Assembly (NCBI RefSeq): GCF_038900055.1 | Contig: NZ_JBBMQM010000001.1 | Coordinates: forward strand, 2,294,001-2,358,000 | DNA: 64,000 nucleotides | Source of the DNA: Henriciella sp. AS95 | GTDB taxonomy: Bacteria; Pseudomonadota; Alphaproteobacteria; Caulobacterales; Hyphomonadaceae | Reading direction: 5' to 3' | Part shown: in pieces, positions 23,936-34,154 of the stretch | Position numbering within the stretch: the stretch's first letter is position 1 | Layout: every line of letters begins with the position of its first letter | The notes under the pieces: generated by a model | What the model saw: only the letters and a program-made list of their open reading frames with translations | Told to the model about the DNA's origin: nothing | The model's database searches: none | Program-made: the position numbers and the translations under genes

Positions 23936-25957
23936 GCCAAGAGCCTCAGCCCGCTTCGCATTGGTCTCGCCGCCGCGCTCCACCAGGAAGCGGGCATCCT
24001 GTCTTGCGACGGGCACTAGGTCTGCATCCTTGGTGAGGTCGATGATCCGGTAATCGACGGCACCAGACTGGCGCAAGCCAAGCAGATCACCCGGACCGCG
24101 CAAGCGAAAGTCGGCTTCGGCGATCTCAAATCCATCTTCTGTTGCACGAAGAGTCTCCAGTCGTTCGCGCGCCACGTCTCCAAGAGGCGGACGATACAGG
24201 AGCAAGCAGAAAGACTTCTTGGTTCCGCGGCCCACGCGTCCGCGCAGCTGATGCAGTTGAGCCAGTCCGAATCCCTCAGCGCGTTCGATCACCATGATGG
24301 TCGCATCTGGAACGTCGACACCGACTTCGATCACTGTGGTCGCAACGAGCACTTTCGTTTTACCAGTTCGAAAGTCTTCCAGTGCCGTATCTTTCGCTTC
24401 GCCCTTCAGGCGGCCATGCACCAGTCCCACCGGCACGCCCAGTGCTTCCTTGAGAGCTGCAGAGCGATACACCGCTGAACTATCATCTTCGTCAGCGTCG
24501 ACGCGAGGACAGACCCAGAAAACCCGTTCACCTCGGTCGATTGCGCGGGCGACGCCCTGAACAACTTCTTCAATACGCGTATCGGGGATGGCGCGTGTTT
24601 CAATTGGTTGCCGGCCCTCCGGCTTTTCATCGAGAACGGATATGTCGAGATCACCGTGAACAGCCTGCGCGAGCGTCCTTGGTATCGGCGTGGCGCTCAT
24701 GACGAGCATGTGCGGGGCTTGTGCTTTGCTGGCGAGTTTCATGCGGTCGGCAACGCCAAACCTGTGTTGCTCGTCCACGATCACAAGACCCAGGTTTTGG
24801 AACCTGACCGCCTCCTGGAACAGAGCCTGAGTGCCGACAGCAATCTGGATCGATCCATCGGCAAGGCCGATCAGGGTCCCTTCGCGTGCTGCGCCTCGGT
24901 CTCGCCCGGTGAGCGCGGCGACTTCATAGCCAAGCGGCGAGAGCAGGCCGGACACAGTCTCGTACTGTTGGCGTGCCAAAACCTCTGTTGGCGCCATAAA
25001 CGCTGCCTGAAAACCGCTGCTCACCGCTTTCACAGCGGCAAGCAATGCGACCAGCGTTTTGCCAGCGCCGACATCGCCCTGAAGCATTCTGCGCATCGGG
25101 TGCGGTTCAGCGATATCTACTGTGATTTCCTTCACGGCCCGAATCTGGGCGTTTGTCAGCTTATAGGGGAGGGAGGCTGCAACCGCGTTCATGTCGTCAT
25201 TGCTCGACTTGAGGTTTGGCGCGGCCCGCTGCGTGCGCGCCTGTCGGGCTTTGGCGAATACGAGCTCTCGAGCCAGGGCCTCGTCATACGCCAGCCTCTC
25301 TCGACACGTTTCAAAAGCGGTTTCGTCATATTCAGTCGGCGCATGGAGGCCCGTCAACGCGGCTTTGAAGGCAGGCCAGTCATGCTTGTCCATCAGGTCT
25401 GCCGATATCCATTCCGGCAGTTCGTCAGTGATGCAATCAAGCGCAGCCTCAGCTGCACTATGGACCTTCTTGTTGGTCAATCCTGCGGTAAGCGAATAGA
25501 TCGGCTCGACCTGAGGCGGCATTTCCCCGCGCGCAGGGTCGATAATATAATCGGGATGCGTCATCTGGCGTTCGCCTTGAAATTCGCCGACCGCGCCGGA
25601 AACAATCCGCTCTTTTCCAATAGGAAACTGGCCCTGCAACCATCGAGGCTCTGCCCGAAAAAAGATGAGGGTCAAAAACCCCGTACCATCATACATCTGG
25701 ATACGGTGAGGCGCGCGATCATTGTAAGGCGCTTTATAGGCGTGAACTTCGCCACGGACTGTTGCGACCTCACCTGGGATCAGCTCTTCGAACGACGCCT
25801 TCACTCTCCTGTCCAGCCAGCGATCCGGCAGGTGCAACAAGAGGTCCCATACATGTTCGCCACCAATCAGGTGTTCGAAAACAGGTTTCAGCTTGGGGCC
25901 GATTCCGGGCAGCCTGTCCAAGGACTGAAAGAGGGGGAAAAGTCGTTCGTCGCGCAT
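23891..25957 (-). CDS. recG: ATP-dependent DNA helicase RecG
   Basis: 688 residues from the ATG at 25957 (MRDERLFPLFQSLDRLPGIG), the usual RecG start; an ATG 45 bases upstream is in frame. The wedge domain is at the N-terminus. The helicase part has QIRAVKEI, the Walker A segment LQGDVGAGKTLVAL, the DEQH box (VIVDEQHRFGV), motif III ([10 protein letters not shown]) and the QLRGRVGRG motif. It remodels stalled replication forks and Holliday junctions. It is divergent from sdhE, 77 bases apart. Confidence 0.95.
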   Translation of the reverse strand: MRDERLFPLFQSLDRLPGIGPKLKPVFEHLIGGEHVWDLLLHLPDRWLDRRVKASFEELIPGEVATVRGEVHAYKAPYNDRAPHRIQMYDGTGFLTLIFFRAEPRWLQGQFPIGKERIVSGAVGEFQGERQMTHPDYIIDPARGEMPPQVEPIYSLTAGLTNKKVHSAAEAALDCITDELPEWISADLMDKHDWPAFKAALTGLHAPTEYDETAFETCRERLAYDEALARELVFAKARQARTQRAAPNLKSSNDDMNAVAASLPYKLTNAQIRAVKEITVDIAEPHPMRRMLQGDVGAGKTLVALLAAVKAVSSGFQAAFMAPTEVLARQQYETVSGLLSPLGYEVAALTGRDRGAAREGTLIGLADGSIQIAVGTQALFQEAVRFQNLGLVIVDEQHRFGVADRMKLASKAQAPHMLVMSATPIPRTLAQAVHGDLDISVLDEKPEGRQPIETRAIPDTRIEEVVQGVARAIDRGERVFWVCPRVDADEDDSSAVYRSAALKEALGVPVGLVHGRLKGEAKDTALEDFRTGKTKVLVATTVIEVGVDVPDATIMVIERAEGFGLAQLHQLRGRVGRGTKKSFCLLLYRPPLGDVARERLETLRATEDGFEIAEADFRLRGPGDLLGLRQSGAVDYRIIDLTKDADLVPVARQDARFLVERGGETNAKRAEALGLLRELLSPLSRDSS

Positions 25958-26034
25958 AGGTGGTGTTGACAATAGTCGAAGGTGGCTCACCTGCAATTGC
26001 ACTTATCGGCGGAACGGGTAGAGGACATTGAGTC

Positions 26035-26292
26035 ATGGATGAACGAAAACGAAAATTGAAGTTCCGTGCTTCGAGACGAGGGTTTCGAGAGATGGACCTG
26101 ATTATGGGGCAGTTTGCGGACCGTCACATCGCTGGCATGAGCGAGACTGAACTCCAGGAATTCGAACGCTTGCTCGCCACGCCGGACTGGGAAGTTTACG
26201 CTTGGATCGTAGGCAACAAAAGCGTCCCGCCAAATTATGCAGGACCGGTCATGGACCGTCTGCTCGCGTTCGAGTACGACCCCCTCGGTTAG
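26035..26292 (+). CDS. sdhE: FAD assembly factor SdhE
   Basis: 85 residues, the family's usual size, with GAGG upstream. The RGFREMD segment is the conserved RGxxE motif that binds the flavoprotein, followed by LIMGQFADRH and a C-terminal WEVYAWIVGN helix. SdhE helps attach FAD covalently to succinate dehydrogenase subunit A. In many alphaproteobacteria it lies between recG and mfd, as here. Confidence 0.93.
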   Translation: MDERKRKLKFRASRRGFREMDLIMGQFADRHIAGMSETELQEFERLLATPDWEVYAWIVGNKSVPPNYAGPVMDRLLAFEYDPLG

Positions 26293-26340
26293 CGCAGTCC
26301 GCATCCCGAAACACCTGTCCGGCGAGCCCAGATTTCGAAT

Positions 26341-29300
26341 ATGCCCCAAGTCTCTTCATTGGCGCAGCTTTCGGCGCCTACCAATATTGCCGGCGCGCCT
26401 TTCGGGCTGGACCTGCTTGTCATGCAGCGCGCTCTGCAGGGCTCTTCACGGATTGGTCTGTATGTCGCCCGCGATGACAAGACGGCCAATGCCGCGCTAA
26501 AGCTCGCAGAGTTTAACATGCCAGCCCTGGACAGGGTCTTGCTGCCTGGCTGGGATATTCTGCCCTATGACAGGGTGAGCCCGAGCCCGTCGGTTGCGTC
26601 ACAACGATGTGCCGCCCTCGCCAGAATTGCCCAGCACGACACGTCGAACAGCGCATTGCTAGTCATCACGACTTCGTCGTCATTGATGCAACGGGTTCCA
26701 CCGCGTGAAACCATGAAAGCGGCGAGCTTCACTTTGTCTGTAGGGCAGGACGTCGATGAAAAGGCTCTGACAGACTATCTCGCCATCAATGGCTACATAC
26801 GGTCCAGCACCGTCAGCGACCGGGGCGAATTTTCAGTCCGCGGCGGCATCATCGATGTCTATCCGCCCACAAGCATCGAACCTATTCGTCTGGACCTCTT
26901 CGGTTCAACGCTCGATCAGCTGAAAGCATTCGACCCGGAAACCCAGGTTTCCACTCGCACTTTGAAGTCGGCCGTCTTGGCTCCGGTGTCCGAAATTCTC
27001 TATTCGGCCGAAACGCTGAGTCTGTTTCGTGAAAAGTACCTCGCCGCCATGGGCGCCCCGGCGGGGGACATGATGTACGAAGCGGCTCGCGCACAGATCC
27101 GCCGACAAGGGCTTGAGAACTGGCTGCCACTGTTTCACCCGCATCTTGATACGCTGTTTGATTATGTCGGCACTGATGCGCTCATCGGATTCGGTTATCT
27201 TTCCGGTGAAGCGGTTGCCGAGCGCCAGGCTCAGGTCGTGGATTACCATACCGCACGGCTGGAAGCCGCAACGGATGATCGACCAGCAAAAGTACTGCCT
27301 CCTTCAAGCCTGTATCTGGAGCCTGCAGAGCTGCAGGATAAACTCTCTGTGCAGCCGGTCGCCCGGTTTTCACCTCTAAGCTCCGATGGCGGTATTGACC
27401 TTGGTGGTTCGCCTGGACGTGATTTTGGTCCCGAGCGAGCGCGCCCTGATCTGAATGTGTTTGAAGAAGCGGCCGCTCATGCTCGAAAGCTTCGCGAGCA
27501 AGGCAAGACTGTGATTCTTGGCGCGTGGACCGCCGGGTCCGCCGAGCGTCTTGTCGGCGTCATGGAAGACCACGGTCTTGGTGCATTGCCGCGAGTTTAT
27601 TCGCTTGAAGCGGCCCAGCAGGCCAAGCTATCCATCGTCGAACTGCCTCTTGAACAAGGATATGTCGCCGAAGATTTCGCGATCATCTCAGAACCTGATG
27701 TGCTCGGGGACCGGTTGGCGGCACCGAGGCGAAAGCGCAAGTCTGCGAACTTTATTTCCGAAGCGGCTTCGCTGAATACCGGCGATCTGGTTGTCCACGT
27801 CGATCACGGGGTAGGGCGATATGAAGGGCTTAAGACCCTCGAACTGACGGGCGCGCCCCATGATTGCCTGGAATTATCATATGCTGGCGGCGACCGGATC
27901 TATCTGCCTGTTGAGAACGTCGACCTTATCAGCCGTTATGGCAGCGAAGATGCCGAAAGTGCAATCGACCGCCTCGGTGGGACGGGTTGGCAGACACGCA
28001 AAGCGCGCGCCAAGAAACGTATTCTCGAGATGGCGGCGGAGCTTCTCGATATCGCTGCGGCCCGGCAGCTTAGGCAAGCAGAGCCGACCACAACAGGGCA
28101 GGGCCTTTACGAGGAATTTGCGGCCCGCTTCCCCTATGAAGAGACCGATGACCAGCTCAATGCGATTGAGGACACGCTGGCTGACCTCGCAAGTGGCAAA
28201 CCTATGGACCGTCTCGTCTGCGGCGATGTCGGCTTCGGCAAGACTGAAGTGGCGTTGCGAGCAGCGTTCGTTGCAGCCATGAGCGGGATGCAGGTCGCGG
28301 TCGTCGCGCCCACCACGCTTCTGGCTCGCCAGCATTACAATTCCTTTGCGGAGCGGTTTGCCAATTGGCCGGTCAAAGTTCGGCACCTGTCTCGAATGGT
28401 CAGCCAGAAGGACGCCACCGCGACCAAGACCGGCCTTGACGACGGCACAGTCGATATTGTGGTCGGCACTCATGCCCTGCTTTCTGAGACTGTGAACTTC
28501 AAACGCCTGGGCCTCGTTATCGTGGATGAAGAGCAGCGTTTTGGTGTGAAGCACAAGGAGCGCCTGAAAGAGCTAAAGGCAGATGTGCATGTCCTGACGC
28601 TGTCGGCGACGCCCATCCCTCGCACGCTGCAGATGGCGCTCACCGGCATTCGGGATTTGTCAATTATTGCAACGCCGCCGGTCGACCGCCTGTCTGTGCG
28701 GACCTACGTCACGGAATTCGACACGGTAACGATTCGCGAGGCTTTGCTTCGGGAAAAATATCGCGGCGGTCAGGCTTTCTTTGTCGCGCCCCGGATTCAG
28801 GATCTCGATGGACTTGAGACGTTCCTGCGCGACAATATTCCGGAAGTCAGCTTCGTTGTGGCTCACGGCCAGATGCCACCCACAGAGCTGGAAGACATCA
28901 TGACGGCCTTCTACGAAGGGCAGTATGACGTGCTGCTGTCGACCACCATCGTCGAAAGCGGTCTGGATATTCCGCGCGCCAACACCTTGGTGATCTACCG
29001 CTCTGACCGTTTTGGTCTGGCGCAGCTTTATCAGCTTCGCGGCCGTGTTGGCCGGTCCAAAGTTCGCGCCTATGCGTATTTCACAACGCCGACCGAGCAG
29101 GTAATGACGCCGGGCGCCGAACGCCGTCTCCGCATCCTGCAATCCCTGGATTCGCTCGGCGCAGGCTTTCAGCTGGCAAGCCACGACCTTGATATGCGCG
29201 GATCCGGAAACCTGCTGGGCGATCAACAGTCCGGGCATGTTCGCGAAGTCGGTGTCGAACTCTACCAGTCGATGCTCGAAGATGCCGTCAATGCTCTGAA

Positions 29301-29793
29301 AGCTGGCGTTTCCGACATGGACGAGGAAATCGCCGACGACTGGTCACCGCAGATCAATCTTGGTGTCGCTGTGCTGATCCCTGATACCTATGTCGAGGAT
29401 CTCGGCGTGCGCCTTGGCCTCTATCGTCGCCTGGCAGAGATCGATACGGAGGAAGGTCGCGAAGGGTTCGCTGCTGAACTCATCGACCGGTTCGGTCCAC
29501 TACCGGAAGAGACCCGGCAATTGCTTGAAGTCACCGCGATCAAGGCGGCGTGCAAATCCATGGGCATTTCGAAACTCGACGCCGGACCGAAGGGCGTCGT
29601 CATGGCATTTCGTGACGACACATCCGTAGATCCGATGCAGCTCATGAGCATTGTTCGGTCCAGGCCCAACCAGCTGAAACTGCGTCCCGACTCGAAGCTT
29701 GTGATCACGAAGGTTCCCGAGTCGAAGGAAAAGCAGATCGTGATGATACGGTCCCTGTTGCGCGAACTGCTAGCGCTCAGCACAAAAACCTAG
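26341..29793 (+). CDS. mfd: Transcription-repair coupling factor
   Basis: 1150 residues, full length. The UvrB-like N-terminal region has [16 protein letters not shown] and [11 protein letters not shown]. The RNA-polymerase-interaction domain has [17 protein letters not shown]. The translocase has [17 protein letters not shown] (Walker A), [15 protein letters not shown] and [13 protein letters not shown]. The TRCF C-terminal domain follows. Mfd removes RNA polymerase stalled at DNA damage and recruits UvrA. No clear Shine-Dalgarno precedes the ATG. It begins 48 bases after sdhE, probably as one transcript. Confidence 0.97.
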   Translation: MPQVSSLAQLSAPTNIAGAPFGLDLLVMQRALQGSSRIGLYVARDDKTANAALKLAEFNMPALDRVLLPGWDILPYDRVSPSPSVASQRCAALARIAQHDTSNSALLVITTSSSLMQRVPPRETMKAASFTLSVGQDVDEKALTDYLAINGYIRSSTVSDRGEFSVRGGIIDVYPPTSIEPIRLDLFGSTLDQLKAFDPETQVSTRTLKSAVLAPVSEILYSAETLSLFREKYLAAMGAPAGDMMYEAARAQIRRQGLENWLPLFHPHLDTLFDYVGTDALIGFGYLSGEAVAERQAQVVDYHTARLEAATDDRPAKVLPPSSLYLEPAELQDKLSVQPVARFSPLSSDGGIDLGGSPGRDFGPERARPDLNVFEEAAAHARKLREQGKTVILGAWTAGSAERLVGVMEDHGLGALPRVYSLEAAQQAKLSIVELPLEQGYVAEDFAIISEPDVLGDRLAAPRRKRKSANFISEAASLNTGDLVVHVDHGVGRYEGLKTLELTGAPHDCLELSYAGGDRIYLPVENVDLISRYGSEDAESAIDRLGGTGWQTRKARAKKRILEMAAELLDIAAARQLRQAEPTTTGQGLYEEFAARFPYEETDDQLNAIEDTLADLASGKPMDRLVCGDVGFGKTEVALRAAFVAAMSGMQVAVVAPTTLLARQHYNSFAERFANWPVKVRHLSRMVSQKDATATKTGLDDGTVDIVVGTHALLSETVNFKRLGLVIVDEEQRFGVKHKERLKELKADVHVLTLSATPIPRTLQMALTGIRDLSIIATPPVDRLSVRTYVTEFDTVTIREALLREKYRGGQAFFVAPRIQDLDGLETFLRDNIPEVSFVVAHGQMPPTELEDIMTAFYEGQYDVLLSTTIVESGLDIPRANTLVIYRSDRFGLAQLYQLRGRVGRSKVRAYAYFTTPTEQVMTPGAERRLRILQSLDSLGAGFQLASHDLDMRGSGNLLGDQQSGHVREVGVELYQSMLEDAVNALKAGVSDMDEEIADDWSPQINLGVAVLIPDTYVEDLGVRLGLYRRLAEIDTEEGREGFAAELIDRFGPLPEETRQLLEVTAIKAACKSMGISKLDAGPKGVVMAFRDDTSVDPMQLMSIVRSRPNQLKLRPDSKLVITKVPESKEKQIVMIRSLLRELLALSTKT

Positions 29794-29891
29794 CTGCCGT
29801 TTTTCATCAAAGTATCCGTTGGGGCACGGCTTGGAACGTGCTCGCGTTTTCTTATTGTCACCTTCGAACGAGACATTCAGGGAGACAGACC

Positions 29892-30986
29892 ATGGCCAGC
29901 GGACCGCTTACAGGTACCAAAATTGTTGAATTCCAGGGCATCGGCCCCGGCCCGTTCTGCGGGATGCTATTATCGGACCTCGGTGCAGACGTTGTGCGCA
30001 TCGATCGCGCCGGCTCAGGCGGGCGGCCGGCGTCTCCTGCGAATGTGGAGTCGAGAGGACGTCGCTCAATTGCGCTGAACTTGAAAGACCCGGCCGATGT
30101 TGAAACGGCATTAAAGCTGATCGAAAAAGCCGATGGGCTAATTGAAGGTTTCCGGCCAGGCGTCATGGAACGCCTCGGACTGGGCCCCGACATTGCCTTG
30201 GACCGAAATCCGAAGCTTGCTTACGGTCGGATGACGGGTTGGGGGCAGTTCGGTCCGCTGTCTCAAGCGGCAGGTCATGACCTTAACTATATAGCTTTGA
30301 CGGGCGCCCTTGGTGCAATGGGGCGCAAAGGCGAGAAACCATATCCGCCGCTCAACCTCATCGGGGATTATGGGGGCGGCGCGCTCTATCTAGCTTTCGG
30401 CCTTCTAGCAGCGATCCTCCACGCCCGCTCAGGCGGCGAGGGACAAGTGGTCGATGTGGCGATGACGGATGGTGCAGCATCACTCGCATCCATGTTCTAC
30501 GGCATGAGGGCCATGGGCGTCTGGACGGATGAGCGCGAGGACAATTTGCTCGATGGCGGCGCGCATTTCTACGACTGCTACGAAACAAGCGACGGAAAGT
30601 ACGTCTCCATTGGGTCCATCGAACCTCAGTTCTACGCTTTGCTGCTGGAAAAGGCGGGGCTTACCGATTCGGAGTTTCAGTCTCAGATGGACCGCTCGAA
30701 GTGGCCTACATTGTCTGAGAAGCTCGCAGAGGTGATCAAAACGAAGTCGAGGGATGAGTGGTGCGACATAATGGAAGGCACCGATGTCTGTTTCGCGCCT
30801 GTGCTGTCTTTGGCCGAAGCCCCTTCGCATCCTCATAATGTTGCCAGAGAAACGTTCATCGAGATTGGCGGTGTTGTACAACCGGCTCCGGCGCCCCGCT
30901 TCTCCAAGACACCTGGCGAGGTTCAACGCCCGCCGGCGACGCCAGGCACCCACAATGAAGAAATTATCGCAGACTGGAAGATTTAG
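29892..30986 (+). CDS. CaiB/BaiF CoA transferase family, alpha-methylacyl-CoA racemase type
   Basis: 364 residues from the ATG at 29892, which has GGGAG 7 bases upstream. The family III CoA-transferase start is clear ([20 protein letters not shown], then [10 protein letters not shown]). Residues matching the racemase catalytic set are present: [13 protein letters not shown] (His), [12 protein letters not shown] (Asp) and a [18 protein letters not shown] segment (Glu). It likely racemises 2-methyl-branched acyl-CoAs for beta-oxidation. It stands alone after mfd. Confidence 0.87.
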   Translation: MASGPLTGTKIVEFQGIGPGPFCGMLLSDLGADVVRIDRAGSGGRPASPANVESRGRRSIALNLKDPADVETALKLIEKADGLIEGFRPGVMERLGLGPDIALDRNPKLAYGRMTGWGQFGPLSQAAGHDLNYIALTGALGAMGRKGEKPYPPLNLIGDYGGGALYLAFGLLAAILHARSGGEGQVVDVAMTDGAASLASMFYGMRAMGVWTDEREDNLLDGGAHFYDCYETSDGKYVSIGSIEPQFYALLLEKAGLTDSEFQSQMDRSKWPTLSEKLAEVIKTKSRDEWCDIMEGTDVCFAPVLSLAEAPSHPHNVARETFIEIGGVVQPAPAPRFSKTPGEVQRPPATPGTHNEEIIADWKI

Positions 30987-31327
30987 AAACCCAATTATAA
31001 CAAGGTGGTATTGGGAATTCTTACGTCTGAATGGGCGACGTGAACCGAAAACAACAGGGCCGACCGTACGGGTTCATATACAGGCTGCTAAAACACACTC
31101 ATCAGTGAAGAGCCGCGACGAATATCGTTAGGTTCTTTGTCTGATGTCCTTCTTGCTAAACTTTGGCCATCTCATGAGGTGGCCACTTTTTTGGGTCTTA
31201 AGAGGGAAGTGCCTGGGACGACTGTTGCAGAATCTTGAGGACTACACCCCTTGCTGTAACGCGATCTTAGGTGGAAATCAGACGAAGCAATAGTGCACTT
31301 ACAGAAGTAATAGGCTGAGTATAGGAT
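30987..31327 (+). other. 341-base intergenic region with an orphan terminator-like hairpin
   Basis: No convincing ORF. A palindrome (CCGTACGG, 31064-31071) and an 11-base dyad (ACGAATATCGT, 31118-31128) precede a strong hairpin at 31164-31185 followed by CTTTTTT. The hairpin lies 178 bases after the previous stop and 143 before the next start. It could end the upstream transcript late, or end a small RNA made within the gap. Confidence 0.4.
31164..31193 (+). terminator. Terminator-like hairpin with T run
   Basis: TGGCCATCTC pairs with GAGGTGGCCA (one G-T pair, very short loop), followed by CTTTTTTGGG. Orientation suits plus-strand transcription. Confidence 0.6.
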
Positions 31328-31702
31328 ATGGCAACAGTGATGTCGGCTTCGCCGCGCAAAGTCAGCGACGCAGATCGCGGGATTGGTCAACTGGTTCGCC
31401 AGGCGCGTCGTCGCATTGGTATGACGCTTGATGATCTCGCAAAGAAATTGGGCCTGTCCTATCAGCAAGTCCACAAATACGAGAACGGAACAAACCGCAT
31501 CAGCGCAGGCACCCTTGCCGCAATTGCAAATATTCTGGCGGTTCCCGTCGAGCACCTCTTTCCTGAGGACGTGCTGCTCGGCGATAGCAGTGATGAAGAC
31601 AGCGAAGTTGATAAGTACAGAAGCGAAGTCAGCCGGATTGTCAGAACGATTGACGATCCCAAGAAACTCGAAGCGATCATCACGATCCTGAAGACCGTCT
31701 AG
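31328..31702 (+). CDS. XRE-family helix-turn-helix regulator
   Basis: 124 residues. The HTH_3 domain occupies about 18-75: IGQLVRQARRRIGMTLDDLA, GLSYQQVHKYENGTNRIS, and AIANILAVPVEHLFPE. This form is common in alphaproteobacteria as a stand-alone small DNA-binding protein. The acidic linker (SSDEDSEVDKY) and C-terminal helix (LEAIITILKTV) may support dimerisation. Target genes are unknown. A strong terminator follows the stop codon at once. Confidence 0.85.
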   Translation: MATVMSASPRKVSDADRGIGQLVRQARRRIGMTLDDLAKKLGLSYQQVHKYENGTNRISAGTLAAIANILAVPVEHLFPEDVLLGDSSDEDSEVDKYRSEVSRIVRTIDDPKKLEAIITILKTV

Positions 31703-31726
31703 GAAATTCTCTTTAAGTTCAGTTCA

Positions 31727-31759
31727 ACACTCAGCTCGCTTCCCGAGCTGGGTGTTTTT
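31727..31759 (+). terminator. Rho-independent terminator of the XRE gene
   Basis: ACACTCAGCTCG pairs with CGAGCTGGGTGT over 12 base pairs (one G-T) with a 5-base loop, then TTTTT. The stop codon and last codons of the convergent LysR gene lie inside this hairpin. Confidence 0.9.
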
Positions 31760-32699
31760 CTTTATGCGCGTTCCAGTGCTTGGGGTGCACAAACGTTTCC
31801 GCAAACCAGGGATTGGCTTCGGGGTCGAATTGCGTCGTCAGCCAGTCGATGAATTTGCGTCCTCTCGACAGCCGCTGAACGCGGTGGGTGTATGACAACC
31901 AGAATTCAATCGGCACGAGTTCTGGCAGTTCCAAGGGAATCAGTCGCTCGTCGACGATGCACGCGTAGGAGGGTGCCAGCGTGATGCCGCCACCATTGGC
32001 GCAGACCTCCCGAAGGACCGTTCCCGAATTCGTAATGATGCTGAACTTCAACATCTTTTTGAGGTCGGACGCTTTTGTGGCCCAACGGTCAATCTGATTG
32101 ACGTAAGCTTCATGCAAGAGGCAACGGTGCCCCTGAAGGTCAAACAGGCTTTCGGGGCGTCCGTACGTCTCAAGATATGATTCAGACGCGAAGAACATGT
32201 AGTGCAGGACGCCGAGCCGGGTTGAGTGCAAGTCTCGGTGCTGAGGTTTGGTGAACACAAAGCTCATGTCAGCTTCGTTGTTCAGGAGGTTTGCATCCTT
32301 TTCCAGAATGCTGATGTAAAGCTCAAGCTCGCTGTTCTTGGCCAGATATTGCGGCATTGTGCGGGTAAGCCAGTGAGACAAAACGCCGTCAGTCGAGGCT
32401 ATTCTGAGATCTCCAGCGGCCTCCTGATCAACATCCGACATTTCAGACAGGATCGTATTCGCTTCGTTCGCGATCGTCGTGGTGCGCCGAAGCACCTGTT
32501 TTCCCGCTTCTGTCAGCTCTACTCCGCGCGTGCTTCGGATGAAGAGCTGGCAATTCAGACTGCGTTCGAGCTCTTCGATCTTGCGGCTGACCGTCGGGGT
32601 CGACTCACCCACATGTTTCGCAGCAGCGGTCATGCTTCCTAAATCGGCGACCGCAGCGAAAACCCGAAGGTTGTCCCAGTCCAGTTTGTTAGAGCGCAT
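31731..32699 (-). CDS. LysR-family transcriptional regulator
   Basis: 322 residues. The N-terminal winged HTH reads LRVFAAVADLGSMTAAAKHV, then STPTVSRKIEELE and LFIRSTRGVELTEAG, as in LysR proteins. The C-terminal effector-binding domain follows, with a slightly long tail. It is divergent from the acyltransferase/acyl-CoA dehydrogenase genes starting at 32828, with a 128-base AT-rich gap containing dyads, so it probably regulates them. The effector is unknown. Confidence 0.88.
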   Translation of the reverse strand: MRSNKLDWDNLRVFAAVADLGSMTAAAKHVGESTPTVSRKIEELERSLNCQLFIRSTRGVELTEAGKQVLRRTTTIANEANTILSEMSDVDQEAAGDLRIASTDGVLSHWLTRTMPQYLAKNSELELYISILEKDANLLNNEADMSFVFTKPQHRDLHSTRLGVLHYMFFASESYLETYGRPESLFDLQGHRCLLHEAYVNQIDRWATKASDLKKMLKFSIITNSGTVLREVCANGGGITLAPSYACIVDERLIPLELPELVPIEFWLSYTHRVQRLSRGRKFIDWLTTQFDPEANPWFAETFVHPKHWNAHKEKHPAREAS

Positions 32700-32762
32700 T
32701 CTGCCACCACTGGTGTACGTATTTCAGTCCTGAAACCCTTCCTGCCGCGAAAATGCTAGATT

Positions 32763-32789
32763 GTAAATTTTATAGTTGACAACTTTTAC
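32763..32789. promoter_or_regulatory. AT-rich dyad with a -35-like TTGACA before the acyltransferase genes
   Basis: GTAAA (32763-32767) and TTTAC (32785-32789) are inverted about an inner palindrome GTTGACAAC (32775-32783), which contains a consensus TTGACA. A good -10 at standard spacing is not seen. Its place between a LysR gene and its divergent neighbour fits a LysR site. Confidence 0.35.
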
Positions 32790-32827
32790 GTGTTTTTATC
32801 AGTTTCTCCACCAAGGAGACACTTCTT

Positions 32828-33397
32828 ATGACAATTCACCACCAGGTTGTATCCAATACATCTCGCCCTTACTGCTTTGTCACGCCGGAGAGCATGGCGG
32901 CAGATATGGGGCGCTTCGGACTGGTTCGATGTCCGATGGGAAGGACCGCTGAGGCGCTGGCGCTTGGCGAGCGATTGCTTGGTGGACAACTCGCCCGCGA
33001 AGAGGTGATTGCAACGCTCGACGCCATTACACAGATGACCTTGTGGACGATTGGTGAGCCGATGAGCGGCATCTACATTACCGTGCCGCTGACGGAAGAG
33101 GGCAGGGACGCCGTCGAATCTGGTGAACTCAATCCCGGCGATCCGGCCCTTCGTCACGTCGCACCAGCCAACACACCCGTCTTTGGGCTTTATGTGGGTG
33201 TCTATGCCGGTGAAACAAAAGAGACCAGGCGGAGCATCATGGCGGCTTCTGCCTATGTACGAGTCTCGCAATTCTCTCCGGTACCCTGTTATGCTCGAGG
33301 CGCAACAGAAGACGGTCGGAGGTCCATGCTGAAGCTGGGCTTCCGGCGGTTACCTGGCGGTCTTTCGGATTTATTCGTTTTCGACCCAATTCAATAA
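32828..33397 (+). CDS. GNAT-like acyltransferase of unknown function
   Basis: 189 residues with AGGAG 9 bases upstream. The second half looks like an acyltransferase core: MSGIYITVPLTEEGRDAV, VFGLYVGVYAGETKETRR, and YARGATEDGRRSMLKLGFRR, where the last resembles the GNAT C-terminal strand-helix (LGF motif). The first half (FVTPESMAADMGRF, LALGERLLGG) is helical. No signal peptide or membrane segment. One base separates it from the next acyltransferase gene, so the two are co-expressed. I do not recognise a named family, and the acyl donor and acceptor are unknown. Confidence 0.5.
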   Translation: MTIHHQVVSNTSRPYCFVTPESMAADMGRFGLVRCPMGRTAEALALGERLLGGQLAREEVIATLDAITQMTLWTIGEPMSGIYITVPLTEEGRDAVESGELNPGDPALRHVAPANTPVFGLYVGVYAGETKETRRSIMAASAYVRVSQFSPVPCYARGATEDGRRSMLKLGFRRLPGGLSDLFVFDPIQ

Positions 33398-33398
33398 A

Positions 33399-34031
33399 AT
33401 GGCGGTGAGACTAGCTCATCCACACGTCGGTCTGCTCGTCATGCGAAGGGGCCCTTCGGACAGCGCTCTGTGTGATGCACCCGTCTCCCTCGTGAATTCG
33501 TTGGAAGAGTTGCAGCAAGTTTTCTCGATCCGCGCCGCAGTCTTTATGGCCGAACAATCGTGCCCTTACCGGGAAGAATTTGACGGCAATGACCTCTCGG
33601 CGTGTCACCTATTATGCGCGATCGATGGAGAGCCGGTTGCGACGCTTCGCCTGCGCTGGTTTGCGAGCTTTGGAAAAGTCGAACGCGTCTGCGTTCTTCC
33701 ACATGCCCGTGGTCAGCAGCTTGAGCGGATAATGCTCGCCCACGCCTTTGAGCTTGCTGCTCGTAAAGGTTATCGACTCATGACGGGTCAAATTCAGGCG
33801 CGGCTGTGGCCCCTGTGGAAAAGAACCGTTTACTGCATCTTGCGTGAAAACCGGCCATCTTTCTCGTTTTCAGACTATGAATATCTGGAGGTCGATATTC
33901 AGCTGCCGCCTCATCCACACGCGCTTACGCCGCTCAGCGACCCGTACCTTCTTATTCGACCGGAAGGCAATTGGGATGAAAAAGGTGTTCTTGAAGCGTC
34001 GGTTCTACGGGCCACGGCAAATGCAGCTTGA
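33399..34031 (+). CDS. GNAT-family acyltransferase
   Basis: 210 residues. The core reads VFSIRAAVFMAEQSCPYREE, FDGND, HLLCAIDGEPVATLRLRW and KVERVCVLPHARGQQLERIM, where the last contains the acetyl-CoA pyrophosphate loop in the form RGQQLE. The RxxVFxxEQ..EFD layout recalls ElaA-type acetyltransferases and, more loosely, autoinducer synthases. It directly follows another acyltransferase-like gene and precedes an acyl-CoA dehydrogenase, so an acyl-CoA donor other than acetyl-CoA is possible. Confidence 0.72.
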   Translation: MAVRLAHPHVGLLVMRRGPSDSALCDAPVSLVNSLEELQQVFSIRAAVFMAEQSCPYREEFDGNDLSACHLLCAIDGEPVATLRLRWFASFGKVERVCVLPHARGQQLERIMLAHAFELAARKGYRLMTGQIQARLWPLWKRTVYCILRENRPSFSFSDYEYLEVDIQLPPHPHALTPLSDPYLLIRPEGNWDEKGVLEASVLRATANAA

Positions 34032-34154
34032 GCCGGTTGCCTGACGGCGATTCGGCGACGTCCCACGGCTCACCAGCCTCCGTATCTTTACGCATTGAGC
34101 GAGGCCTACCTCGTCCTTTTTAGTGCCCGCAGCACTATGCGCCAGGAATCCAAG

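Noticed and set aside
24608..25969. 453-codon plus-strand ORF
   Set aside because: It is antisense to recG, whose helicase motifs are unambiguous; the plus-strand product has no recognisable domain and is a GC-driven shadow.
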